Below are positions 1 to 12,111 of a stretch of DNA of 64,000 nt, piece after piece. Position numbers and translations under genes: made by a program. Source of the stretch: Paramoeba atlantica (Eukaryota > Discosea); NCBI GenBank assembly GCA_977017575.1, contig CDRNVI010000156.1, positions 248,001 through 312,000 of the forward strand, written 5' to 3'. The notes under the pieces were generated by a model. The model saw only the letters and a program-made list of their open reading frames with translations. It had not been told where the DNA came from and searched no databases. Position 1 is the first letter of the stretch; every line of letters starts with the position of its first letter.

Positions 1-551
1 GCGAATTTGATCCAAGAATCCACTTCGCTTTGGTGTGTGGTGCAAAGAGTTGTCCACCAATTCGTGTCTTTTCTTCTGAGATTGTCAATGATGCTTTGGA
101 TTGGGCCACAGAGGCTTTTGTTTCTGAGGAGGTGAGCGTTGATGTTGAAAAAGGGAGGGTGAAAATGAGTATGTTATTTAAATGGTATTTTTCTGATTTT
201 GGGAAGAGTGAAGAAGAGGTGCTGAAGTGGATCTTGTTGTATTTATCTCCAGAAAAGGGTTTGAAGACTTCTTTTAAGGTAACGGTTTTTTGGAATGATT
301 TTTCTCTTTCCTCTCTTTGACGAACTTTATTAATTTTTCTCAAAAAAAATTAGATCACCTATTTTGAATACAATTGGGACCAAAACGGAAGAGGGGAGGA
401 TGAGAAAGAAGAAAGCCAAGTCATGCCAGGAGAAAACCAAATCAGTCCTAATCAGTCTGCAAATCACCTTAATGAATATGAGTTTTCGGATGATGATGAT
501 TATTTGAAGAGCAATGTTGATTATTTATGTGACTTGGCGAAGTGGTATTGA
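1..551 (+). CDS. DUF547-domain protein, 3' part (5' end outside window)
   Basis: The frame starting at base 3 reads into the window edge and contains the DUF547 signature: D-P-R-I-H-F-A-L-V-C-G-A-K-S-C-P-P. This matches the family motif around its conserved Cys (CGAKSCPP). Exon 1 runs to 278. A T-rich GT...AG intron follows (279-353). The last exon (354-551) keeps the frame and ends in TGA after an acidic, poorly conserved tail (EFSDDDDYLK). About 157 residues are visible. DUF547 proteins of amoebae and plants often carry other domains upstream, but none can be seen here. The biochemical role of the domain is not established. The family call is firm; the tail exon rests on splice-site consensus and frame. 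Confidence 0.8.
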
Positions 552-867
552 AAGTTCGAAATTTTCTCAAATGCCGAACAAAGAATCAGAAAGCAACATT
601 TTGAAACAAAATATTTTTATTGGAGGAACAATTAAATTATCCCAACATCCTCTCAAAATCTTTCTCTTGCCACTCTTCGAGCAGAGACACCAAAAAGAAG
701 AGGCGGGACACCAAATAAGCGGGACACCAAAAAAAACGGACACCTTTCGAATTTTCTCGGAATCTTCTGGGAACGGAACCCTCTTTTTGTTTCTGGGAAC
801 GGAACCTTCTTTTCGTTTTTGAAAAATTTCAAATTTTTTTGTGTGGGATTGAGACCTTGCCGGGAGG
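552..867. promoter_or_regulatory. Intergenic region upstream of the Sel1 gene with short direct repeats
   Basis: No gene is supported here. The stretch holds two sets of short direct repeats. One is a GGACACCAAA-like element at about 684-694, 704-715, 720-731 and 736-744. The other is TTCTGGGAACGGAACC at 765-780 and 791-806. They sit 60-180 bp before the Sel1-gene start codon, so they could be promoter elements or simple local duplications. Nothing in the sequence decides between these. Confidence 0.35.
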
Positions 868-1701
868 ATGTCTTCCATTCTTTTGGAAAATGCGCTTCAA
901 GTCATCCAATTGATGAATCAGGGGAAATTTGACACAGCCTTTTCAAGTGCCAAAAGGTACACAGAAGACCGTGATGACGATGGCGATTGCGCTGCTTGTC
1001 TTGCATTCTGTTTTTACTTTGGATACGGAACCAAAATCTCGTTGGATGGGCGTGATGTGTGGATTAAAAAAGCGGTGGAGAAGGGATCAACTTTGGGAAA
1101 AGGCTTTGCCTTGTATGTGGCGGAAAGATGGAATGAAGTGATCTCAACTCTTCAACCCTTTGCAAATGGCGAATGCAGTCTCGCGAATTGGATGCTTTGC
1201 CATTCTTATCTGGGCCTTAAGGAAGAGAGGAAAGGGTTTGAATTTTGCGAAAAGGCAGCAAACCAAGGACTCCTTAGAGGTCTGATGAGTCTCTCATTCT
1301 GTTACCATGAAGGAAAAGGTGTTTCTAAAAACGCTGAGAAAGGATTTCTCTTTGCTAAAGAAGGTGCGGACAAAGGTGATGCGAGCGGGCAAAGAAATGT
1401 GGCATATGATTACATTCTTGGAGAAGGATGTACTCCAAATGAAGAACTTGCGTTTCAATACATCAAGAAAGCAGTTGCCCAAAATGATCGAGTGGCACAA
1501 GCCAACTTAGGAGTCTGTTATTTGTATGGGAGAGGATGTAAAGTGAATTATAATCTTGCTTTTCATTTCATGAAACTGGCTGCAGATCAAGATGATAAGG
1601 AGAGTCGAGCCATGTTAGCTTCCTTCTATCTTGATGGGGTTGGGTGTGAACCAAATCATGAACTTGCACTTCAATATTCTGTGGATTTGTTCTCGTGTTG
1701 A
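868..1701 (+). CDS. Sel1-like repeat protein, intronless
   Basis: This is a single open frame of 277 residues from ATG 868 to TGA 1699-1701. From about residue 90 onward it is built of about 36-residue helical hairpins with the Sel1 pattern A-x(2)-G-x(2)-A-x(2)-x-L-G-x(2)-Y-x(2)-G-x-G. Examples are LANLGVCYLYGRG-like, LMSLSFCYHEGKG and MLASFYLDGVGCEPN. At least five repeats are visible and the N-terminal part carries weaker ones. Sel1 repeats are solenoid scaffolds that bind partner proteins, for example in signalling or ER quality control. There is no signal peptide or membrane segment, so it is probably cytosolic. It ends without extra domains. No specific partner can be inferred. Confidence 0.85.
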   Translation: MSSILLENALQVIQLMNQGKFDTAFSSAKRYTEDRDDDGDCAACLAFCFYFGYGTKISLDGRDVWIKKAVEKGSTLGKGFALYVAERWNEVISTLQPFANGECSLANWMLCHSYLGLKEERKGFEFCEKAANQGLLRGLMSLSFCYHEGKGVSKNAEKGFLFAKEGADKGDASGQRNVAYDYILGEGCTPNEELAFQYIKKAVAQNDRVAQANLGVCYLYGRGCKVNYNLAFHFMKLAADQDDKESRAMLASFYLDGVGCEPNHELALQYSVDLFSC

Positions 1702-1926
1702 CTATTTTCTTTTTCTCTTCTTTTCTTTCTTCCCTCTTTCTCTTGTAAAAAAAGAAAGACACAAATAAAAATGAAAATCATGAGAATCCGATTATTCAAA
1801 CTCACGATTTATTTAAGAAACAAAAAGTTGTTTTTGTGTTTTCTTTTCGGGGAAGACCAGAAAGAAGAGAGTGGAGAGAGAAAGAGAAAGAGAAAAGAGG
1901 AAAAAAAGAGGAAAGAGAAGAGTAGA

Positions 1927-3744
1927 ATGGATGATGAATTGAGAGGAACAACTTTTATTCCGTATGTTCAGTCCACTTTGGAATCGTTTTCTCAAGAAAG
2001 GGCAAACTCAATGGATGCACAATCTGCTGTGGGTCTCTTCTTCTTCTTTCCTTTTCTGTTGAGCTAATTCTTTCTCTGATGTCTCTTCTTTTTCTTTTCC
2101 CCCTCCCCTGTCTCTCTTTTATCTCTTTTCTCTTTTATTTTAGTCAAACTTTCTGACCTAGAAGACCTCCGAACCAAAACCCAAATCTTGATAGAAAGAT
2201 CTCTTGAGAGAGGAGAAGATGGGAGAGTTGGGGTCCTTTTGACAATCCACGATCGACTCTCTCAAGTAATTGATTCTTATCAACTTCAAGTTTCTCAATT
2301 GGGGGAGGATCCTGGAATTCAAATTGGCGATTCCTCTCCCCAACTTCAGAAAGAAGAAGGAAGAGATGATGGAGAAAAAGATATCAAAGAAAATCCAAAA
2401 GAAGAAGAAGAAGATGGCGATGAAGATTTTGAGTGTCCAATATGTTATTGTGATTATAAAAAGAGAGAGACAACCACCCTTCAGTGTGGGCATCAGTATT
2501 GTGACACATGTATTCGTCAATATCTCAGTGGTCTTATTGCTGAAGCAGAAGTCGAAAATCTTCTTTGCCCTGATCTCGAGTAAGAGTTTTTCTCTTCTCT
2601 TCTCTTTTCAACTCTTATTGCCGCCTCTTCTCAATCTTATTACCACTCTCTATCAATCTCTCTCTCTTCTTTCACCTCTGAAAATTTTTCTTCTTATTAG
2701 TTGTGGACAAACAATCCACTACGGAGACTTAAAAAGAATTGTGGACCAAGACACTCTTCAAAAGTATGATCGCTTTGCTCTCTTAGCTTGTCTAAAAAAC
2801 GATCCAACAACTCGTTGGTGTCCAAACCCAGAATGTGAGATGGCTTATACAGGTCTTGAGAGCTCTTCTTATTTTTAATCTTTATTTTTTTTATTCTTCG
2901 ACCTGAGATTCATTGCCGTGTTAGAAGAGAAAGGGAATGATTTTGCTTTTGCATCAATTTTTTGATTTGTTTCTTGCTTTTAGGTGAATTAGCAGATCCA
3001 GAAAATCCCCGGATTGTTTGTGGTGAATGTGGTCAAGCCTATTGTTACAATTGTAAAGATCCTTGGCATGAAGGAAAGAGTTGTGCAGATTTTCAAGTTC
3101 ATTTTTCTTTTGTTTGACCATTTTTTTTTTTGTCATCTCAACTTGAAGTGATTTAGGGGAGTTTGAAGCCTGTTGATAAGAAAACCCAGAGATGGATGAA
3201 ACGGTTCATCTTTTTTTCCAATTTATTTTCTCTTTCATTATTTATTGATAAAATTGTTTTGTAGACAAGGGGTTCAAAATTGCCCTCATTGTGGGTTACC
3301 AACCATCAGAACGACTGGGTGTCGTGATATGAGATGTACGAATTGTAAAAAGGATTGGGAATGGAAAGGAGAAGCAGATGAAACAACACTTGAAAAGGTT
3401 CCCTCTCACTTTTTTTCTTTCTCTCAACCTCGCTCATTCTTTTTCAAAAGATCGCCTATTTTTACCCAAGAACTGTCAAATATGTTGCTACAAGTCGAGA
3501 AGCACATGAAGATGACGAAGGCACGCTCGATGAAATCAAAACAAATGTGGTTGCAGGAACATTTGCAGCAGTGATTCTCTCTCCTGCTCTTCTTGTTACA
3601 GTTCCCACTCTCCTTCCTGCTCTGGTAGTTACTGCTGGGAGAAAAGCAAAACATGGAATCCAGGATTTCAGGGAGTGGATGAACGAGAGCGATGATGAGG
3701 AACCAAAAGAAAAAAAAGAGGAAAATAAAGAAGAAGAGACATGA
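1927..3744 (+). CDS. RBR (RING-IBR-RING) E3 ubiquitin ligase with hydrophobic C-terminal segment
   Basis: Seven exons (1927-2032, 2144-2579, 2701-2852, 2984-3096, 3157-3203, 3265-3397, 3451-3744) sum to 427 codons in frame. After an acidic linker comes RING1 (CPICYCDYKK, LQCGHQYCDTC, LLCPDLDCG). Next is an IBR (WCPNPECEMAY, VCGECGQAYCYNC) and then RING2 (NCPHCGLPTIRTTGCRDMRC). The Cys in TTGC aligns with the catalytic thioester Cys of parkin/HHARI-type ligases. The RING2 end reads CTNCKKDWEWKG where relatives have C-x2-C-x4-C-W-x-C, so two zinc ligands appear replaced. A hydrophobic stretch (about residues 362-386, AAVILSPALLVTVPTLLPAL) before a charged tail suggests membrane association. RBR ligases accept ubiquitin from an E2 on RING2 and pass it to substrate; the substrate is unknown. 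Confidence 0.85.
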
Positions 3745-3829
3745 GGGAAAAATAAATTAAGAAAAAAATAGGAAATGATCAAATGTTTTGGTTCCTTTAT
3801 TCTCTTCCATTATTTGGAATATGGAATAT

Positions 3830-6800
3830 TTATTGGCAACCTATCATGCAACCCCTAGCATCTGATTGAAAGGAGAAAATCATGGTGTGGTCTTTCAGAT
3901 CCTCACAAGTTCTTGCTGGGAGACACATTCGTTCTTGTGTTTCGGTTTGAACATACACACAACAGAGTAATACAAAAGGGGTTGGGGTTGGAATTGGGGG
4001 TGTTGGGGTTGGAGTTGGAGTTGGTGTTGGAGTTGGGGTTGGAGTTGGGGTTGGTGATGGAATAGGAGTTGGAGTAGGAGTTGGTGTTGGAGCTGGTGCT
4101 GGGGTTGGGGTTGGTGTTGGAGTTGGGGTTGGGGTTGGTGATGGTGATGGTGATGGGGTTGGAGTTGGGGTTGGAGTTGGGGTTGGAGTTGGAGATGGGG
4201 TTGGCGTTGGAGATGGGGATGGGGGAGTACAAAAAGAATAACACATTGGTTCATTGACCCAGGAAGAAGATACGAAATCCCAACCTTCTCCTTCACGATG
4301 GATGTCACAAGAAGAACGATCTGTGGGCACACAATCTAAAATTGAAGGTCGAGAGATCCATGAATAAAGACAACAATTTCGAATTGGGAATGGGGTTGGT
4401 GTTGGGGGTGGAGTGGGGATTGGAGTTGGAGTTGGGGTTGGAGTTGGAGTTGGAAATGGAGTTGGTGTAGGTGTAGGAGTTGGTGTTGGTATCGGAATTG
4501 GGTTTGGTGTTGGAGTTGGGGTTGGTGTGGGAGAGGGTGAAGGGGGATAACAAAATCTGCAGTCACTATTGTGTCGCACATAATCGACTTCCCAATTAAT
4601 TAAACTGATACATTCTGTATGGAGCTCCAAACATTGTTGACGAGAGGGGTCTTTGAACGAGTGATATACACAACAATTTGTTGGAGCAGGAGAAGGGGTT
4701 GGAGTTGGAGTTGGAGTTGGAACTGATGTTGGAACTGGCGCTGGTACTGGAGTGGGGGGAGCACAAAATAAATAGCATTCATCCTCATAATGGTTCATTA
4801 ATTCATCGATGAGCTCCCACTTTGGTAGATCTGGGCACTTGTTTCCCAGAGTCAAACATTGTTTCACAGAGTGCTCACTTTTATAAGAATAAACACAGCA
4901 ATTTGATCTGCTTCGCTCCGGCGCGGGAGCGGGGATTGGGGCTGGATGAGGTGTTGGTGTAGGTACCGAAGAAGGAGTTGGTATGGGAGATGAAGGAGTA
5001 ACCAATGAATAGGTATTGAGAGTCAATTCAGATGAACGAAGCGTGCCATAATCACCAGCAGTTAAGTCACTGATTTCGATGGTCCATGTTCCTATTTCAA
5101 TTTATGAACATCACTCAATATTACAAGTTGAACAACAAAGAAAAAGAGGAGAGGAGATTGACCTGAGACAGGTTCTCGCCAATGTTTTGTTGAGGAGAAT
5201 TTCCAATTCTCAAATGATAGAGGCATTTTTTCGATTTTTTGACTCGGTTCGACACTCATCGTGTGTCCTCTTGCGGTCCATAAAAGTAACCGAAAGTCAC
5301 TTGGAGTGACAGAATAAGCGGGGATTCCTCTCAGATGTGGTTCATAGATTTCATGCTCCTCTAAAATTGAGAGTGGTTATTGAACTGCAAAGTCAGATTG
5401 AAAAGAGAACTTCCGAACCAACAACAATTGCGTCAGGACCGAGATGGTGGCCCTTTGGGTCGAGTATTTCAACAATCTCTTCGTGTTGAGTGCACATTTG
5501 ATGTTTCTCAAGCAACAATAACGCAGTCACTCCAGGAGTTTTTCTAATTTTGGAAAAAGATTAATTCAACGAATGTGTTTTGGAACAAGCGAAAGAAAAA
5601 ACCGTGGGAGAGTAAATGAGCAGGAACTTCTCTTGCAACAATTTCCCGACTTCGTTGTTGAATACAAAACCACTTCACCTCCTTCCCATGTATCTCCAGC
5701 TGGCCAAGATTTAGAGATCAAAATTTTGAATTAATTTGAATCCATCAGCTTAAAATTGAACCTTGAGTTAGAGACACAACTGGAATCGGAGTTTTTGCGC
5801 GATTTGGCAAATGGAACACCAGAGAAAACTTTTGAATATCAATTAAAATCATTTTCCAAACAGATATGAAAGAAAAGTGAAGAAAAACCTCTTCAGATTT
5901 TTGGCTTCTAGGAGAAACCAACTCACTCCGTGTACCAGAAGGTGAAATCAGCGAAATCCCCAAATCACTCGGTTGTTCATGAAGAATATTGACTTGCAAT
6001 GTGACCTATCAAATTAAAAATCATTTCAAAATGAAATCATGAGAACTGAAATATCATATCTCTTTTCAAACCCAATCAACAAAGCGATTTGTTGTTCTCT
6101 TGACAACCAGAGGAATACTAATCGTGCCAGGATCAGGAATAGATTTCGTCACTGAGGTGTTCACAACAATATCCTAAGAATAATGTGTCAAAAAAAAGAG
6201 AACATCAATTTTTTGTGGAGAGAAAAAAAGAACGAACATCTTCTGGGGTGAAAGTATAAGGGAGGCTATCCTCTGCTGCCATTCTGACAGCTTTTGTGGC
6301 ATCGATTGGACCAAATCCAAGCTGAGAAAAAAAAGAGTGAATAAGGAAGGAACACAAATATTGTCCACCTAATTATGATCTTCTTCTTCAAAGAAATAAG
6401 TATTTACTTGACTTTCAAAATAAAGACCAGCTCCATTTTTCTGAAGATTGGGATAATCTTCTGGAAAAGAAGAAGTTGCAACAAGAATATGAGCAATTTC
6501 TCGAGGAGTCAATGGCTTTGAACTCGCTTGTATCATCAATGAGACCACTCCAGCTACAAATCAAAAGATATCTTTAATTTTTGATGAAAAGAGGAGAGGA
6601 AGTGTTAAAGAGAAGCAAACCAACAATTGCAGCAGAATATTGACCACCTATTCGTTCAGAACACGATTTTCCATCACCATAAGGAGTTGGTATCCCTTGG
6701 AGTGAAGATCCTCCAGGAGCAGAGACCAACTAAAAACAAGAATTACAAAAAATAACATGGTTAAAAAAGTGATTTGAAAAGATCTTAAAAAAAACCGCAT

Positions 6801-7890
6801 TTGCACAAGGTTCTCCAAAATCACTTGGATGACCACCTAACATATGAGGTCCCACAGAGATTGAAAATGGGTGATTGGAGTACATATCATAATTACAATT
6901 ATCTCGCCTTCCTCCATTCCCTAAAAAAAAGTAAAATTGAATCATTTTTCTCTTTTGATTTGGTCATTTCTCTGTAAGAAACGTCATCTTGAGGAACCTG
7001 TAAAAGAAATGACAACGACCCCACGAGCGACAGCATTTCGCACAGATTCCCAACAAGCGTCGCAAGGAACATTACCATAACCCCCATCAGTGGCAGTGAA
7101 AGTTTGAAGAAAGATGTCAGGAGAATCCAAATTCAAAAATTTCAAATCAAGAGCATTCGCAGATCCAAGACCAACAATAGAATAAGATGCTCCATGAGCC
7201 ACTCCTCTTGTACAAGCACCGTTAAAGGCGGTTCCAACAGTAGTCCCAATGACAGATGTTGCTACTTGGGAAGGATTCTTGACAGAAACCTGGGAAAGAT
7301 ATTTTGGTTTTTCTTCCTCCATTGGAAAGAAGGAAAAGAAGAGATATCAAAACTGACCTCTGGGTTCATGTGACCAATAAGATCTCTGTGATTTGGGTTT
7401 GGGCCAACGAAACTGATTGCGATTCGAGTTCCTATGAATATGTTTGTGAATCTTTTTGCAAAAATTTTGAGATTCAGAGTGTTTCCTGAGGACAAAACTA
7501 AGATTTGAAAAGGGAAACCTTCTCCAGTAAATCCCATCTCCCAGACCCGTTCCACATTGATATGTCCTTGTTTCCGAATGATCAGAAAGAAACGAAAAAA
7601 TCAAGAAAAAGGGAATCAAGAAACAAGAAAAAGAAAAACTGACCATCAAGTTTGGCATATGGGTCAGTCGACTCCTCATAAGCAATGGTATGGAGATGCC
7701 AAGAAGAAGGAAAGAGGGGATCAAGATCATCAAACTTTGGGTGCTCCTCTTCCCATTCGGGTTCATCTCCCCACGAAATCCCTCGAGTAGGATGAACAGG
7801 AGAGTCTTGCCAAGAAAACTCAACAAAACTTGCTGAAGGGATAAGGAGGGTAACCACCAAAGAAACCCAAAGAGAGAATGAGAGTTTCAT
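3830..7890 (-). CDS. Secreted kexin-like pseudoprotease with P domain, Thr-Pro stalks and four CC-x-Y modules (cluster gene 1)
   Basis: The multi-exon gene starts at ATG 7890 with a signal peptide ([18 protein letters not shown]). The kexin-like fold begins near SSWHLH and [17 protein letters not shown]. The position of furin's catalytic Asp (LDDG) reads SFVGPN. The region of furin's HGT reads [10 protein letters not shown] with no His. The Ser loop is [12 protein letters not shown], with Tyr where GTS has Ser. [18 protein letters not shown] keeps the oxyanion-loop Asn and a kexin-type Cys. A P domain follows ([34 protein letters not shown]). The last exon (3830-5026) carries four six-cysteine modules starting CCVY/CCLY, separated by Thr-Pro stalks. 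It is probably exported and catalytically dead. Exon borders in the P domain are approximate. Confidence 0.8.
3977..4995 (-). repeat. Thr-Pro coding repeat blocks in cluster gene 1
   Basis: Four blocks of a 6-bp CCAACN repeat on the minus strand (about 3977-4230, 4381-4545, 4683-4757, 4915-4995) encode Thr-Pro stalks of unequal length. They are separated by the 45-50 residue cysteine modules. On the plus strand they read GGNGTTGG. Confidence 0.9.
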
Positions 7891-8145
7891 TGGTGAGAAA
7901 GAAGGAGTCCCACAAAGAAAGGAGAAAGAAAAGCGACTCAAACGCAACAACAAGAAACGAAGCGAAAAAAAAAGCGAGAAAAAAGGATTTTCTTTACAGA
8001 ATCGTTGAAAGAAAAATGCACGGAAATCCTTAAGTGAAAAAAAATATTCAAAACACAGAAAACGAAAGCAAGTTTGCTTGGGCAAATGATGAGGTTTTCT
8101 CTTTTTTTTTTGATTCTATTTGGGGTCCAATCATTTCTTCAAATT

Positions 8146-11100
8146 TTATTCTTGACATCCGCTCATACAATTCTCATAACTCGCTTCAAAGGTGAGAGAC
8201 AAGACATACTCATCATCCATAACTTTACATTTTTTCTCGGGGATACACATTTTCTCTCCAGTTCCTTTTTGGAGGTAAATACAACACATTAAGGGAAATG
8301 GAGTTGGGGTTGGAGTTGGTGTTGGAGTTGGTGTTGGGGTTGGAGTTGGTATTGGAGTTGGTGTTGGTGTTGGAAATGGTGTCGGAGTTGGGGTTGGTGT
8401 TGGACTTGGAGATGGTGTTGGAGTTGGGGTAGGGGTTGGAGTTGGTGTCGGAGTTGGAGTTGGTGTTGGAGTTGGAGTGGGAGTGGGAGTTGGGATTGGA
8501 GTTGGGGTTGGAGTTGGTGTAGGTGATGGAGATGGAGATGGAGTTGGGGTTGGTGTTGGGGTTGGTGTAGGTGACGGAGATGGAGATGGAGTTGGGGTAG
8601 GGGTTGGAGATGGAGATGGTGTCGGTGTTGGCACTGGTGTTGGTGTTGGAGTGGGAACTGGAGTTGGAGTTGGAGTGGGAGTTGGGGTTGGAGTTGGGGT
8701 GGGAGTTGGAGTTGGAGTTGGTGTTGGAGTTGGTGTTGGAGTCGGTGTAGGAAAGGGTGTTGGGGTTGGTGTTGGTGTAGGGGTTGGTGATGGGGTTGGG
8801 GTGGGAGTTGGAGTTGGGGTTGGTGTTGGAGTTGGGGTTGGTGTTGGGATAGGAGTGGGAGTTGGAGTTGGTGTTGGAGTTGGAGTTGGAGTTGGGTATG
8901 GAGAGGGAGTTGGAGTTGGAGTTGGAGTTGGGGTTGGAGAGGGAGCACATTGTAAAAAGCAGTCCTCATCATATCCTTCAGTTTCAGAAATGAGATGCCA
9001 CTTTTGTAAGTTATGGCAGTCATTCTCCAGTGTCAAACATTGTTTGACTGAAGGATCATTTAAAAAGGCATATACACAACAAAAAGATCTGGTTCGAGTT
9101 GGGGTTGGAGTCGGGGTTGGGGTTGGGGTTATTGGAGTTGGAGTTGGAACTGGTGAGGGTAAGAAGTGGCTAAAAGGATAAACTGTGATTTTAAAGTTAT
9201 CTACTCTTCCTTGATCACCATAGACTTGGTCTTCAATAACAAATGCCCAATTTCCTGAAGGATTTTCATTCCAATATTTTGTTGAAGAAAATTTCCAGTT
9301 CTCAAAAGAGAGGCCTGGAATTTTGTTGACTTGCTTGCGGATTTCGATTCTCGCATTCTCCACAATTGGATCAATTGTTCTGGAAAAGATTCAACTGAAT
9401 TGGGCGACAATATATACATTACAAAAGCGAATAGAATCAAAAAAAAAACCTGAATTCACTAGAAGGGACACCATAAACTGCGACCCCAGTCCTCTCTGAT
9501 TCGTCTGCTAACGTTCGATATCCATCTAAAATGTATTTTTAAAAAGGGATGGGAAGAAAGAAAGAAAACGAGAAAAAGTCAAGAGGACCAACGAAAACAA
9601 CATCTGGGATGATTTGACTCGCTTTTTGATCAAAGATTACCCGAATTTCAACATTTGGAGAACAGATACCATGGTTTTTGAGAAGAAGGATATAAGTTGA
9701 CCCTTGTCTGAAAATGAAGACTTTTTCAGAAGAAAGAAAAAGGACAACTTTAAAAAGAGAAATAAAAAAAGAAACCCTGTGTAAGTAAAAGAACATCCGT
9801 TTCGTTTGCAGCAGGCACCATCTGAAGCGGGGGAAACAAAGGTAATATCTTCTTGTCCTTTCCATGAACGTGCCGCTAGTAGTGAGAGAATTTTTTTTAG
9901 ATTTTTACTTACACCACGAAAAAAAAATCAAAAACACCTGAATTAATTGGTTCAATTCTGAAAGAATAAGATTTCTGTTTTCCAACAACACTCGCTTCAA
10001 GCTATTGTTTTTTTTTTTAATGAAGAGGAAAAAAGAGAAAGAAAAGGTGGTTCAAACTTGATCGGTAAAAGTTTGTCTCATCTTTGCAAAGACACTCTTC
10101 ATTCCAGAAGGAGATATCAGTGAGATTTCCAAATCACCTGGGTTTGGGTGTTTTATATCTACTTCCACAGTCACCTGTGTGTGTGTGGAAAAATATGAAT
10201 AAAAAATGTTTTGTTTTTGAGAGGCACCTTTCAAAAATCAAATTCAAACCCAATCAATGGGATGGATTGAATTTAATCCTACTTCAAAAGTTACTGATCC
10301 AACTTCAGGGATGTCACGACCGACCATTGTATGGTACATAATTGGCTAAAAATAAAAGATAAATAATACAGATCCCAAGCAAAACAAAAAAGAATTTTTT
10401 GTTTTTTTGTTTTCAAACCTCTGGGTAAGATAGTCCAGGAAAAATAACAGCTTTACTCACAGCCTTTCCAGCATCAATATTTCCAAATCCAATCTGCTCA
10501 TTATATTCCAATCCAGCTCCATTTTTCTCGCTTGGAACTCCTGATGGTAAAGTAGCAGACTCAACGAGTAGGTGGGCGATATCACGAGGAGACAGGTTGT
10601 GATTGGTTGCCTCTAACATTAGGGCAACAACCCCAGCTGTGCACAAAAGAAGGAAAAAATGAGTTTAGTTTCAAAGAAGAAAAGGATGAAAAAAATATTC
10701 ACCTGTATTTGCTGCTGCATATGGACCACCAATTCGGTCTGCACAAACTTCATTTTGATAATAAGCTGCGGGAATTGGATGTCTTTGATCTCCCCCAGGA
10801 GCAGAAACAAGCTAAGATCAAAACAAAGAGAGAAAGTGAGGAAAGAGAGAGAGAACTATTTTGTCAAAGAAGACAAAGACTTACAATGGCTGCACAAGGT
10901 TCAGAATAGAAAGCAGGAACACCCCCACTTGTGTGGGACCCAACAGTTATGAGAAAGGGAGCGTTGGAAAACATGTCATAATTGCAGTTGTCTTCTTCAC
11001 CGCCATTTCCTTTTCAAAAAAAAAAGTGGGTTACAAAAAAGAAAATGGACAGAGGAATTGAAAATGAATATTCACCGGCATAGCCAATAACAGCTCGCTC

Positions 11101-11897
11101 AAGTGCAGTAATTTCCCTGATGTTCTCCCAACAACTCACGCCTGCCCATGAAAAATAAGGACCTCTTCAAACTCTTAACAATAAAAGCAAAGATATTACA
11201 TGGTGCATGAGAATTGGGGCTCTCATTTCCAGCGAAATCTTTGAGATAAAGGTCGACTGGGACTTTGCTTTGCAGAAACTTCAGTTCAGCTGCACTCTGT
11301 GGTGTTTTTAAAGTATTGAATAATAATTTTGGCATCAAAAAGGGGAAAAAGAAAAAGGTCCGTACCTCTGCTCCCAAACTCACCATTGAAAAGCGAGCTT
11401 GATAAGCAACACCACGACTACAAACACTATTAAAGGCATTTCCCACGGCCACAGCCACTACTGATGTTGTGGCGTTTTGGAGAGATTCCGAGGTAATTCG
11501 GAGAGACTAAAGAGAGTTAAAAATAAAAGAGGGTTGGTGAGGGAGGTCACTCAATTTTTGCAATCTTTTGAAAAAGAGAAACCTGAGGACTTAATCTCCC
11601 ATCAAGATCCAAGTGATTATAAAAAGGAGCATTAAAACCAAGGCCAATTGTCACTCCTTCAAAGGAAAAATAAAATTCAGTCCTAAAATTTTTTCTCTTC
11701 TTTTCTTTTTGTGGCGAACCTTTTCCTGTGAAACCAAAGGACCAGGCTCCGTCAGCATTGAGGTGACCAGTCCGAACAGTTTTCGTTGGTCGGAGATTCC
11801 AAGCACGGTGATATTCTGGATCTAACTCTTCCCCTCTATGTTTTGTTGAGCAAAAGCATCCAGACAAGAGAAAAAGGAAAAGAACAAATCCTCTCAT
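8146..11897 (-). CDS. Secreted kexin-like pseudoprotease with P domain, long Thr-Pro stalk and two CC-x-Y modules (cluster gene 2)
   Basis: ATG 11897 begins a signal peptide ([16 protein letters not shown]). Exon 1 runs straight into the mature kexin-like start ([28 protein letters not shown]), so there is no room for a prodomain. The Asp position reads [14 protein letters not shown], the His region [12 protein letters not shown] and the Ser loop [12 protein letters not shown]. All three triad residues are therefore lost, while [16 protein letters not shown] keeps the oxyanion-type loop. The P domain ([36 protein letters not shown]) precedes the last exon (8146-9363). That exon holds one CCVY module, about 220 residues of Thr-Pro repeats and a terminal CCIYLQ module. 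The stop TAA overlaps an AATAAA. It is closely related to the gene at 13596 and lies head-to-head with the gene at 12112. Confidence 0.82.
8299..8945 (-). repeat. Long Thr-Pro coding repeat in cluster gene 2
   Basis: About 650 bp of CCAACN hexamers (minus strand) encode a Thr-Pro stalk with occasional Ser, Ile, Val and Phe. Thr codons use all four third bases while Pro is mostly CCA. A shorter block lies at about 9091-9155. Confidence 0.92.
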
Positions 11898-12111
11898 CTC
11901 TTTCTCTCCACACCGTCAGGCGAGAAGCAACAAGCGACGCACGAACCAAAAAACAGAAAAACCGTGTGAGGGATAGGGTAGTGGATTTTTTGATTTTTAA
12001 ATGTTTTGATTTTCATAAAAAGGAAAAAACAAAAAAACTTCGCGCTTTTTTTCTTTTCGAGTTTTCTCTCTTTGGGTTTTTGGGCAAGATCAAAAAAAAA
12101 AGGGAGGGGGG
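11898..12111. promoter_or_regulatory. Shared intergenic region between two divergent cluster genes
   Basis: The 214 bp between the start codons at 11897 (-) and 12112 (+) must hold both promoters. The stretch is A/T-rich with poly-A and poly-T runs. No TATA-like element can be assigned with confidence. The two products share the stalk and cysteine modules, so co-expression from this divergent pair is plausible but inferred. Confidence 0.4.

Noticed and set aside
8477-9181. Long plus-strand frame rich in Gly-Val
   Set aside because: It is the antisense of the Thr-Pro repeat. Repeats of CCAACN stay open in all frames; the true frame carries the cysteine modules and P domain.
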